A stretch of DNA of 64,000 nucleotides, taken from positions 8,955,538 through 9,019,537 of the forward strand of contig CM022667.1 of NCBI GenBank assembly GCA_012295275.1. Reading direction: 5' to 3'. The DNA is from Chrysomallon squamiferum (taxonomy: Eukaryota; Mollusca; Gastropoda; Neomphalida; Peltospiridae). The notes beneath the pieces are model-generated. The model saw only the letters and a list, made by a program, of their open reading frames with translations, was not told the origin of the DNA and ran no database searches. Below are positions 51,311-63,035 of the stretch, in pieces. Position numbers and translations under genes: made by a program. Numbering within the stretch: position 1 is the first letter of the stretch; each line of letters opens with the position of its first letter.

Positions 51311-52599
51311 CCTAAACGTGAAAACATAAATGTTGTAACTCTTACAATCATTTTTATTTTTTTAAATTTTTTTGACGTCTGCTCGCTGTTATCACGTACC
51401 TGCATTTCCTATTAAATTACTTCTGTCTCTGTTTTTTTTCTGTTTCTTCTGAATCCACCGACATACCGCTACACGGAGATAAGGGACATCTGGTAACACA
51501 TCGGCTAACATCAAACGGAACCATTTTCCGAGCACGATTTTTAAATCCGCTTTTATTGCCGTGACCAGCACGCGCGAGTTGTTCAAAACTCCCAAGTTTC
51601 TGCTGCCTCGAATTAAAGAAACACAACACAGAACACGTCATCAGAATGTCGTCATCAGGACAAAAAAGCACAAAAACAGGAACATAAAAAACGGAAGTGG
51701 GACGAAAGGACTGTGGGATAGATATCTTGTTAATAAGAAACGGTTACGAATAAAAGTTTTGACTTAATTAGTTATTTATGAAGATGTTTTTTTTTTTTTT
51801 TTTTGCTTTAAAGTGTAATGCTGTCGGCGTTGTTGTTTTGGTGAACGTTGTCGTTGTTGATGTGTTAAAGATCAACGTCGTTATTGACATAAATACAGCT
51901 GTCTTTCATATGTTTCATGATTATAAACTTTAAGAATATAAATTCACTTTTTAGATTATTAATTTACTTTTATCTCATAGATTCACCTTATACTTTGAAG
52001 TCCATTAAAATAAAAATAATAAAAAAAATAATAATAAAAAATAAAATTAAAATAAAATTAAAAAAAATTAAAACTGATAAAACTTGAACTCAAAATGAGC
52101 GGTGTAAAAACTACACCGAATACAGGAAAGTATTTTCAGTTAGTTAATGAATTTTCATTTCAACCTCGTCTCAGTTCTTTTTATTCATTTATCATTGTAT
52201 TTGTTTCTATCTTTCACCGAAGCCTGTTCTGGTGCAGAGAAATAACGAAAACAAAGCCAGCTTCATTCACTAATGTTGTGATTACAGGAAATAAATTTGC
52301 TCCCGACTGTCTCAGCAGACAAAAAACCAACGTCTTTTTTCTTCCAAATACCATTAGAAAAATTGCTCTGGGTCTTAATGCAGCTTCAATTAGCCAATGA
52401 AAACACGTGTTTTACGTTACATAACGGAAAACACGCGAACACGAAAATACGTCTCAACGTAGTAGTAAATATCAGAAGCATTGTCGAGTGATTCTGTTCT
52501 ACGTACCGTGTGAGACATAGCGCACTGTCTGGACGACACAGGTGAAACAACGTCTGTACGTACCGTAATTAAAATGACGTTTGTTTACGTCACGTGTGA
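51311..52599. other. AT-rich DNA, no confident gene
   Basis: A less AT-rich patch at 51380-51720 has overlapping frames on both strands without a recognisable family, and a 101-codon plus frame at 52095-52400 lacks features. A/T-rich low-complexity DNA fills 52000-52080. Confidence 0.4.
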
Positions 52600-52890
52600 A
52601 GTATCGATGTTTTGAATATCGATATATATTGCTTATGAAATATCTTCAACAATTATCGTATTCGAAATATCCATATTATAAGTGTTTGTTTCGAATTATT
52701 GTGCATATATTTCGCATTTGAAATATCGATATATACATATGTATTACATATGAAATATCGATATATGTATTACATGTGAAATATCGATATATACATATGT
52801 ATTACATATGAAATATCGATATATGTATTACATGTGAAATATCGATATATGTATTACACATGAAATATCGATAAGTGTATCACAGACGAA
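52600..52890. repeat. Tandem array rich in TATCGATA
   Basis: Units of about 25-32 bp share GAAATATCGATATAT and GTATTACAT. Exact TATCGATA occurs about seven times (first near 52617, then about every 25-32 bp from 52724 to 52866). Confidence 0.8.
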
Positions 52891-53799
52891 GTATCCTGTA
52901 TGTGTATAACATGTGAATCAACATATATATAAAATATATCTGGATATAACGGTACACTGGAGATGTACATTTCACCTGTTCTCATTTAACGAGAATTTTT
53001 TTTTTCTTCTTTTCTTCTTTTTTTTTTTTTACCTGGACGGCATATGGTGGAACTTTAGTTTGGTTTCCGTATCTCGGATGTTGAAAAGTCAGAACATGTA
53101 AAACTCTCTCTCGTGCATTTCAAACTTGTGAAAATGTAGCTTTGTTCTGCTGTGAGATTATTACGATTGTTCTGTGACGTATTCGTGTCGTAGTCAAAAC
53201 GAGATTTTAAAGGATTTAAACAGAAGAACTGTAAAGTTAAAACGTTTTGTGTATTTTTTTTTCTTCGTGTTTGAATTTTGCTGAATGACTAACATAACGG
53301 TGGTTTCAGCTGAAGGCAAATGTAAGTATGTTTTTGAAGATATTTTCACTGTGTTATGTTTTAATTTGCTTGCATTGACAAAAATAAATTATCTTTATTC
53401 TTTCTTTTTATTAATTCCTTCTTCTTTGCTTATTTCTTTCTTCCTTCCATAGCGTTTGGCTTTCTTCCTTTCTTTCTCTCGTCTCTATTTCTTTCTTCTT
53501 TCTTTCTTTCTTTCTTTTTTTATTTTCTTTTCTTTCTCTCTTATTTCATTCACTTTTCTTTTTTTCTTGCTTTATTTATTTTTCTTTCTGTTTTGTTCTG
53601 TCGTTATTTCTTTTTTCTTTTTTTCTCGTTCTTCTACAATTTTTATTTTCTTCATTTTTTTCTAATCTTAAACGATTAATAGACTGCAGTTCTGCTCCTG
53701 ATGAAGTGAACATAGTGAAAAAAATGTCTTTACATTATTTTATATTTTTAACATCCTTTAAAGAAAATATGTAGATGGCTATAAAACTGAATATACTGA

Positions 53800-53831
<32 letters not shown>

Positions 53832-54140
53832 GCATATAGAAAAATACAAGCATACCTACCAACTTACTACATATACTCACACACACATAAACATTCAAAG
53901 ATATATACACATAGATACGCACAGATAGACAGAAAGACAAACAGATAAGTAGACAGACAGGAAGAGAAACAATATATAATAATTATATATAACCTAATTA
54001 CAATAGATTTAATTAGACATTCCTGCAGTCTAGATCTACGCTTACATCCAGACACTGAACAGAAGCTGACTGACTCCTCGGTTATTACGTTTACTCTGTA
54101 AAATACTGATAATGTTGTTTTCTGTCATAATTACACAGAC
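52891..54140. other. AT-rich and pyrimidine-rich DNA
   Basis: Contains a microexon-like site at 53310-53321, a CTTT-rich pyrimidine tract (53400-53660) and a TA microsatellite (53798-53826). No gene model. Confidence 0.4.
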
Positions 54141-54149
54141 ACGTATAAC

Positions 54150-54237
<88 letters not shown>

Positions 54238-54262
54238 CATAAAGAAAGAGAGAGAGAGAGAG
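54150..54262. repeat. GA dinucleotide array
   Basis: About 40 GA units, a short AATCATAAAGAAA interruption and a few more units. Confidence 0.95.
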
Positions 54263-55104
54263 TACTGGTCAGTGAAAAATTTAACATCATCCCAGACCCA
54301 CAAAACATGCAGAGTTTTTAATCTCCTTTTTCTTCTCTGGATTTCATTTTTCTCTATCAAAGTTTCTTCTCGAATTCTCTATCAAAGTCTCGTAATTGTT
54401 GAGTCTCGTAGATGAGAGACTCTGAGACAAAGTCCTGCTGATTTTCTTTTTTCTGTGACATACCTCGACCTGACAGTTATATCTCATTTTTGTTTTTTCT
54501 CTTTCTAACAATGTATGGTTTTCAAACTATGTCTTTGCCATATCTTCTGTCTCTTATATAAAATCAAACTGGTAGGTAAGAATATTGGGATTGTAATCAA
54601 ACATTTATTTATCTGTCTATCTATATATCTATCTCTCTGTCAGTCTGTCAGTCTGTCTATCTGTCTGTCTGTCTGTCTTTCTGTCTGTCAGTCTATCTAA
54701 TCTGTCAATCTATAAACACCTCGTATTACAATATTTTAAATCTCTAAATCGTAAATGCGATAGACTTCTAATATTTATAATTAGGACACTAATGTCTCGA
54801 AGGATCAACAAATATTCAGCATACACGCATGCGAAGCTAAATGTGATTTGTATGAAGCGAGAGAAAAGATTCGAGTGAATCTGTCAAATGATGTTTAGTT
54901 CGTGCGTCTGTATGTTTGTGGAAATACCGACTTTATTTGTTTTCCTTATGTAACGCAAATAAACCAAACGTCTCACTTTGAATGAATTCCAAACACAAAA
55001 GTCAATTGTTTGCAGATCTCCCTGATACACCGCAGATTGTTTTTGTATCAGAACGAGGAAGTATAGGTACCGTACTGTCACGGTTATAACCACACATCAT
55101 GCAG
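54263..55104. other. AT-rich DNA, TCTG-rich tract
   Basis: A TCTG/TCTA tetranucleotide tract spans about 54606-54700. No gene seen. Confidence 0.5.
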
Positions 55105-55420
55105 TTCATCTATTTTTAGATTCTCATTTTAACACTCATCATATATTCCATATATTTCTAGATTTTTCAGTTATAGACACACCAACCATATAAGTCCATT
55201 TTTGTCTAGATTCTCAGTTATAAACAATAATCCTATAGTCAGTCGTCCATCTCTAGATTCTCACTACCTTAAAGTCTCAGTTATAAACGCCTATCGTATA
55301 GTCCAGGTCTCTCTCAAGATTCTCAGTTATAAATATCCATCAACTAGTACATCTATCTTTAGATTCTCATTGCCGTACTGTGTCATTTGGAAACACTCAT
55401 CGAATTAGTGCAGCTAATTC
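55105..55420. repeat. Diverged tandem array around TCTAGATTCTCAGTTATAAA
   Basis: Five or six degenerate units of about 50-60 bp share TTTAGATTCTCA, CAGTTATAAACA and CATCATATAGTCC. The frames across it are not protein-like. Confidence 0.6.
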
Positions 55421-56351
55421 AAGATTCGCACGGAATATCTATCTCATTGTTACACCATCGCGAGATGAAGTAGGTTATCTTAAAACTGTGAGAAGATCCG
55501 TTCACCATCTTTCTCTTTCATTCTTTCCGCATTTGTCTGTCTGTCTCTCTCTCTCTTTTTCAAAATAGTAACTGCATTCTCTCTTTCTGTCTCTATCTCA
55601 GTTTGTTTCTGTGCTCCATTCTCATTCTACCTCTTTCTATCCATCTTGTCTGTGTTAAAAAGAGCCAGTTAATAACTCGGTTATTTATAAACTTTCATAG
55701 AAATTAACCCAGGGGTTTTGCAAATTTCCATATTCAGTTAAATTAATAATAAGTGCAAGAGACAGAGATAAAGACAGACAGACAGACAGACAGATAAGAA
55801 GAAGAAGAAGAAGATCACAGGTTCACCAAAAAATACCCCTACAGATTTAAGCAGAAAAAGATAAAGTTGTACTGAAATAAACGACTGCCAAATATTGTCC
55901 ATTAGGGAACAGCGATAATACCGGACTAACGAAAACAGATGCGAGCGAATCTCACGCCACAGTTACGTATTCACTGGGGTATTGTCAGAGATAGAGTCAT
56001 TCCTCGCTACATGCAGTTTATATAAACACATAGGCTACTAATAAAAGCTACACACTGTTGATGTTGCCTCCCAAAACGTACACTGTGTACATACAAAAAA
56101 ATCAGGAGATGTTCCTTTATCCTTTTCTAATCGCTCGGTGCTGTCTGTTTAAAACACGTTTAGGTGATAAATCGTGTGGGAGTTTGTTGTGCTTTGTTTG
56201 AGAATCTCTTTATCTGTCTGTCAGTTTCCCTGTTTGTCTCTGTTTGTCCCTGATTGTCCCTGGGTCTATCTGGTTGCTTCTCTGTTTATCGATCTGTCTG
56301 ATGTGTCTGTTTAACATTCTGTACGCCTGTTTGTCTGTCTGCTTTATATAC

Positions 56352-56449
<98 letters not shown>

Positions 56450-56784
56450 GATACAGTTTGAATTTTACCTTTCTTGTCTTATTCTCTCTCTCTTTCTCTC
56501 CATCTTTGTTTATTTGTCGAAATATCTTTCTATATATATATATATATATATATACACCTCTTTTTAAAATCTACCTTTAATCTGTTCTTCTATGTGCGGG
56601 TTCTCGCTTCTTCTAATGAAATTACTCCATGACATAATTTCCTTAAGTGTGAGACACACAAAGCAATTTTCTTTAAGTGATGATGACTTCTATTTTTGTC
56701 TTCTGAAAAGCGGTCTGCAGTTTCATTACAGATAATGCGGCGCGTGTTCCAGCTCATTCGAGCAAATGTCTTTCTCGAGTACAC
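55421..56784. other. Pyrimidine-rich DNA, no confident gene
   Basis: A CT array of about 45 units lies at 56356-56448 and a TA microsatellite at 56531-56553. No gene seen. Confidence 0.5.
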
Positions 56785-56960
56785 GTCACTACTCACTGTG
56801 ATGCGTTACGTCACTGCTCACTGTGATGCGTTACGTCACTGCTCACTGTGATGTGTTACGTCACTACTCACTGTAATGTGTTACGTCACTGCTCACTGTA
56901 ATGTGTTACGTCACTGCTCACTGTGATGTGTTACGTCACTACTCACTGTGATGTGTAACG
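56785..56960. repeat. 25-bp tandem array with CRE-like site in each unit
   Basis: Seven units of exactly 25 bp (TCACT[A/G]CTCACTGT[G/A]ATG[C/T]G followed by TTACG). Each junction forms TTACGTCAC, a CRE variant (TGACGTAA on the other strand). The last unit ends in AACG and lacks the site. Confidence 0.9.
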
Positions 56961-58614
56961 TTCCGCCGTCTCGCGCCTCTGATTAGTTACCCCTGGCGGA
57001 AATGGAAATCTTTTGTATCCGGAAGATAAAAAAAAGATGAGAAATATGTTCTGTTATTGCGAATAAAATTATCCAATTGATTTCTTCTTTTTTTAAATGT
57101 CTGTTTTGAACATTTTCAGTGACTGAACATTTTTTTTTTTTGATTATTATTATTATTATTATTTAAAAAATAAAATAAAATTAGAAAGTAAATGGAGCAG
57201 TTATCTGCGTTATCTGCATAATGTGCCTAATACACTGAACAAGTACAAACACCTACAAAGCCTGAGTTGTTAAATATGTTTTTTTTTTTTGTTTGTTTGT
57301 TCCTGTTGGCAAAATGAATAGCTTAGGAGAGATTTGGGAGAAAAAAAAATAAAAAATAAAAAATAAATTTATAAATCGAGAATGAAAGAAAAGCTAATAA
57401 GACCAACTTGAATAGCTATAAAAATTTTTAAAAATGCCAGTTCTATTAAGTTCTTAGATCTTTTTTGACGAGATATTATTAAACTGCGGCACGTTATTCT
57501 GTAAAAAGAAATAAAAGAAAGAAAAGAGAGAAAAAAAAACAACACACACGTTATTTTTATAATTTGTGTTGTGGGTGTTTTAATTAATATTTTACTATTT
57601 AATAGAACGAGTGAATCGTGATAAAGACACCACAACCCACTTTAAAATGATCAGATAATATATATGTATATATATATGCGTGTGCGTGTGTGGGCGTGAG
57701 TGTACAAACAGTAAATCTTATTATTTCTCATACAGCACACAGCCATTATTAATAATTAACTATTAAGCTTTAAGTATCACTGAAAGAAAGCACCAGACAG
57801 CTTAGTTAGTTTTTTACCACTGAGTATCATGAACTTATTTCCTGCAGTTGGTTTTGGTCGATTATTTTATAATTGTTCCTATCTGTCGTATTTGCGTTTA
57901 CAAAGCAATAATTATAATAAACGTTATTTTTCGCACGGTGGTCTATTAAAGGTAAAAAAAACTGTTTTTGTTTTTACTGTTACTGTTACGTTTGTTTTTC
58001 CGAATGGTCTGGAAGAAAATTTTATAAAATGTTATCAATTTTCCAACTGTTATTTCACATTCAGTTTGCAGGGATAGTCTGCTTAAAACACAATTTGGCA
58101 TCATTCCGGGAACTGATGAGAGGAAATATTTTTATTTGAATCCATCCTTCATATGAAACTATGTATGATAGTCTTTGTAAAAAACATTCAAGGTTGGAAC
58201 GGGAACTAATCCCACCGACGCATGCACCGAGAGACATGTAAACATGTTTCTTATCTAGAAATTCGTATCAGATCCAGGAAGACTCTGCCAACGAAACGAG
58301 CCGAACGCACCAGACTGAACCACCTCAGATTTGCATATACCTTTATTAAATAAACACAGAGACGTTGTGTTCTTTTTTACACACACACCTTTAACATAGA
58401 CGTCTTTTGCGTATAACCTTTGTTAAACAAACAATCTAATTCTTGTGCGTTTTAATCTAATCCTAACACACATCTATATTTCGCTTCAAACCGTCTACGG
58501 CTCTGGTATCGGAAATAAATTATCTTTCGTCAAAAAAAAAAAAAAAAGAAAAAAAAATAATAATAATAATAAAATCACTATTTAGTTGCGTAACCTTTTC
58601 CTACGCCAGCTCGT
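56961..58614. other. AT-rich DNA, no confident gene
   Basis: Contains A/T runs and short AT-rich frames. An octamer-like ATTTGCAT lies near 58330. No gene seen. Confidence 0.45.
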
Positions 58615-58696
58615 TCAGTTGTAAACGAAAGGTTTCACGTAGCTTTCATCTCTCGTGCGATCTGAGTCGTTTTTTCCGCTACGGAGAATCTCCAGT
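58615..58696 (-). CDS. Candidate terminal coding exon, minus strand
   Basis: The acceptor TGTTTGTTTTAG (minus strand) is strong. One base completes a codon (incoming phase 2), then 26 codons (LEILRSGKNDSDRTRDESYV...) run to TGA at 58617-58615. The patch is CpG-bearing and less AT-rich than its surroundings. It would be the hydrophilic C-terminus of an unidentified protein; upstream exons at higher coordinates were not found. Confidence 0.3.
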
Positions 58697-58924
58697 CTAA
58701 AACAAACAGGAAAACAGAAAACAATTACTATTCATACATGTTAGTAACTAACCAGCTAAGCTGTGATCGGACATCTGATGAAACAAGCCGACAACAAACC
58801 CGTGGTGGACGTAAGCTGACAAAATAAACTTTCACGATGGAAAATGGATCGTATCAGTTACTTCTCCTGGCAACATTTTTCTTCAACACCGTTTCAGAAA
58901 AAAAAAAAAAATAATAATGAAGAT

Positions 58925-58962
<38 letters not shown>

Positions 58963-60240
58963 CATCTTAAATTTCCAATTTTGTAAATTGTGAAGTTTAG
59001 AAAACAGGGAATGAAACTATTTAGAGAATCCCTCTTGGTTTTTATGCGGGCAAATATTTGGATTTTTTTGTTCTAATCTTGAACTTAATAATTACCACGA
59101 TGATGCTCATTACATTCTGAAATGATGAACAATCCCGTCTGATCGTTGTCAGTTTTCTAAGAAAAGAAAAAAAAAAAAAAAAAGGAAAAAATAAAATAAA
59201 AGAAAGTGAGCGGAGGTGGATATTTCTATTTTGAATTTTCTTCTGAAAGTATTTTGACACGCAGTTTCTTAAACATCACTAGAACTGTTTACAGATTAAA
59301 CATGCACTGAGAAGTTGTTGACACGTTATTTAGTTTCTGTATTATGTAGGCGATTGGTTTATAATTTTTTACTGGCTGTTACAGGTGGTTAGTTTATTAA
59401 TCGTCACTGGTCAAATATAGTCTCTCATTTGTGAATCAGTTATCTGAATCATCATGAACATAAACCCCTATTTATTTATTTATCATCATTATCATCATCA
59501 TCATTATCATTTGTTCTTTTTCTTTCTTCTTCTTCTTCTTCTTCTTCTTCTTCTTCTTCTTGCTTATTTACAACATTATCATGAATTATTATAAACAAAC
59601 ATTAAACAAAAATATAAGTACTAAATAAACCCTGTCAGCGCCACCTACTAAGAAAAACACTCCAGTTATTTCCCCTTTTAAACAGTAACGAAACAAAAAA
59701 CCAACATGGCGGCCGAGTCGTCTTGACCTTGTGATATTTGAAAACGAGTCAAACCAGGTGTGTCGACACCTGCACGTTACAAACCGCTGCACTTACGTAA
59801 TCGCGAAGACGTGCACACACACGTGCGCTGCAAATGCGTGTTGCCTTTGCCTGGCTCGACGTACTTTAACTTTCCAGTATGAAAAGCGACGCTGTGCTGG
59901 AGATAACGCTGGCAGCCCCGATTTTCAAAAACATTTACATAAACTATCAGAAAATAAAATTAAAAAGTAATAAAGAAGAAAAAAAAAAAAAAAAGAAAGA
60001 AATAAGAAAAAAGAGAGAAGAAAATCGACATTTACAGCATTCTAGAGTCACTTGAGCTGTGTGTGTAAAACAGCTGCTGTCACTGATTGACTGGTGCCTT
60101 CACCACAACTTATACAAAACTGTAAACCTCCATAGATGTTGCTACCACCACTATCATTGCTGCTGTTATTACTGATTCTACTACTACCAGTACTTATGTA
60201 ACTAGTATTACTATTATTACTACTAGTATTATTACTACTA
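58697..60240. other. AT-rich DNA with a GC-richer patch
   Basis: Contains A runs (58930-58957, 59168-59183) and a CTT array (59525-59562). 59700-59930 is CpG-bearing with ACATGGCGGCC near 59705 and could be a promoter; the six-codon frame there is too short to support a gene. Confidence 0.4.
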
Positions 60241-60256
60241 CTTCTATTACTTTCAC

Positions 60257-60295
<39 letters not shown>

Positions 60296-60600
60296 TAACA
60301 ATAGTACTTACCACCATCACCACCACTACTACTACTACTAGTACTACTTCTACTATTACTGATTCTATTACCATTACTATTACTATTGAAACTACTACTA
60401 TCACTACTACTGCTACTACTACTACTATTGCTATTAATACCATTACTATACGTTCTCCTATAAACTTCTGCCATTACTAGTATTATTACCATCAACACCA
60501 TATTACGTTGCTACAACAACACCTAATACTACTACGGCTACTGTTGTTATTACTACCACCACTACTACCACCGCCACTACAACCACTATTAACATTACTG
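60241..60600. repeat. Mixed AAT/TAC/CAC triplet tracts
   Basis: Triplet-rich DNA with AAT (60260-60293) and ACT/CTA/CAC triplets. The Ser/Asn-, Thr- and Val-rich frames on both strands are artefacts of the triplets. Confidence 0.85.
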
Positions 60601-60659
60601 CCGTCACTGATGTAATTATTGCTTCTGTTAAAAATGTTCTTTGTATGAGAAAAACACGG

Positions 60660-63035
60660 CTGTATTATTTACTGTTACGAAATGTAACACGTTTAAATAT
60701 ACTATTTACAGTTACAAACTTTATATTTTTTACTGTATAATTTACATTTATAAAATGTAAATATTTGACTGTAATATTTACAGTTATAAAACGTAACTTG
60801 TTTAACTATTATTTACAGTTGTAAAACGTAACGTTTATTATTTACTGTTATAAAACGTAGCATATTTAACAGTACTATCTACAGTTATAAAAGGTCACAT
60901 ATTTAACAGTACTGTCTACAGTTATAAAACGTAACATATTTAACAGTACTGTCTACAGTTATAAAACGTAAAATTATTTAACAGTGCTGTTTACAGTTAT
61001 AAAACGTAACATATTTAACAGTACTATCTACAGTTATAAAACGTAACATTATTTAACACTACTATCTACAGTTATAAAACGTAAATATTTAACAGTACTG
61101 TCTACAGTTATAAAACGTAACATATTTAACAGTACTGTCTACAGTTATAAAACGTAACATTATTTAACAGTACTGTCTACAATTATGAAACGTAACATAT
61201 TTAACACCACTATCTACAGTTATAAAACGTAACATATTTAACAGTACTGTCTACAGTTATAAAACGTAAAATTATTTAACAGTGCTGTTTACAGTTATAA
61301 AACGTAACATATTTAACAGTACTATCTACAGTTATAAAACGTAACATTATTTAACACTACTATCTACAGTTATAAAACGTAAATATTTAACAGTACTGTC
61401 TACAGTTATAAAACGTAACATATTTAACAGTACTGTCTACAGTTATAAAACGTAACATTATTTAACAGTACTGTCTACAATTATGAAACGTAACATATTT
61501 AACACCACTATCTACAGTTATAAAACGTAACATTATTTAACACTACTATCTACAGTTATAAAACGTAAATATTTAACAGTACTGTCTACAGTTATAAAAC
61601 GTAACATATTTAACAGTACTGTCTACAGTTATAAAACGTAACATTATTTAACAGTACTGTCTACAGTTATAAAACGTAACATATTTAACAGTACTGTCTA
61701 CAGTTATAAAACGTAACATACTTAAAAGTACTGTCTACAGTTATAAAACGTAACATATTTAACAGTACTGTCTACAGTTATAAAACGTAACATTATTTAA
61801 CAGTGCTGTTTACAGTTATAAAACGTAACATATTTAACAGTACTATCTACAGTTATAAAACGTAACATATTTAACATACTATCTACAGTTATAAAACGTA
61901 ACATATTTAACAGTACTGTCTACAGTTATAAAACGTAACATTATTTAACAGTGCTGTTTACAGTTATAAAACGTAACATATTTAACAGTACTATCTACAG
62001 TTATAAAACGTAACATATTTAACATACTATCTACAGTTATAAAACGTAACATTATTTAACACTACTATCTACAGTTATAAAACGTAAATATTTAACAGTA
62101 CTGTCTACAGTTATAAAACGTAACATATTTAACAGTACTGTCTACAGTTATAAAACGTAACATTATTTAACAGTGCTGTTTACAGTTATAAAACGTAACA
62201 TATTTAACAGTACTATCTACAGTTATAAAACGTAACATATTTAACATACTATCTACAGTTATAAAACGTAACATATTTAACAGTACTGTCTACAGTTATA
62301 AAACGTAACATTATTTAACAGTGCTGTTTACAGTTATAAAACGACAGGAAACAGTTATAAAACGTAACATTATTTAACACTACTATCTACAGTTATAAAA
62401 CGTAAATATTTAACAGTACTGTCTACAGTTATAAAACGTAACATATTTAACAGTACTGTCTACAGTTATAAAACGTAACATTATTTAACAGTGCTGTTTA
62501 CAGTTATAAAACGTAACATATTTAACAGTACTATCTACAGTTATAAAACGTAACATATTTAACATACTATCTACAGTTATAAAAGGTAACATATTTAACA
62601 GTACTGTCTACAGTTATAAAACGTAACATATTTAACAGTACTATCTACAGTTATTAACATTATTTAACAGTACTGTCTACAATTATGAAACGTAACATAT
62701 TTACCACTATCTACAGTTATAAAACGTAACATTATTTAACACTACTATCTACAGTTATAAAACGTAAATATTTAACAGTACTGTCTACAGTTTAAAACGT
62801 AACATATTTAACAGTACTGTCTACAGTTATGTTTGTTTGTCTACAGTTATAAAACGTAACATATTTAGTAATGTCTACAGTTATAAAACGTTTTAAATGT
62901 ACTGTCTACAGTTATAAAAAACATATTTAACAGTACTGTCTACAGTTATAAAACGTAACATTATTTAACACTACTGTCTACAGTTATAAAACGTAACATA
63001 TTTAACAGTACTGTCTACAGTTATAAAACGTAACA
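60660..63035. repeat. 37-bp satellite array with higher-order structure
   Basis: About 64 units of roughly 37 bp share ACAGTTATAAAACGTAACAT and TTAACAGTACTGTCT. Units near the left edge (60660-60840) are highly diverged, and the core is nearly uniform. Distinct variants (CAGTGCTGTTT, CACTACTATCT, AATTATGAAACG) recur in fixed order: a 298-bp block (eight units) starting near 60961 is repeated at 61259, and later the CAGTGCTG variant is spaced 148, 222 and 148 bp apart. Each unit holds a TATAAAA word and most hold the palindrome ACAGTACTGT. A short non-unit insertion (GACAGGAAAC) lies at 62343. No coding content. Confidence 0.93.

Noticed and set aside
52095-52400. 101-codon plus-strand frame
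   Set aside because: No recognised domain, no splice or promoter support, and AT-rich flanks; kept as noncoding.
59700-59730. Start codon ACATGGCGGCC of a new gene
   Set aside because: The frame stops after six codons with no donor before the stop; it more likely reflects a YY1-like promoter word.
60660-63035. CRISPR-like array of short repeats
   Set aside because: Units are contiguous with no unique spacers, and the DNA is eukaryotic; it is a satellite.
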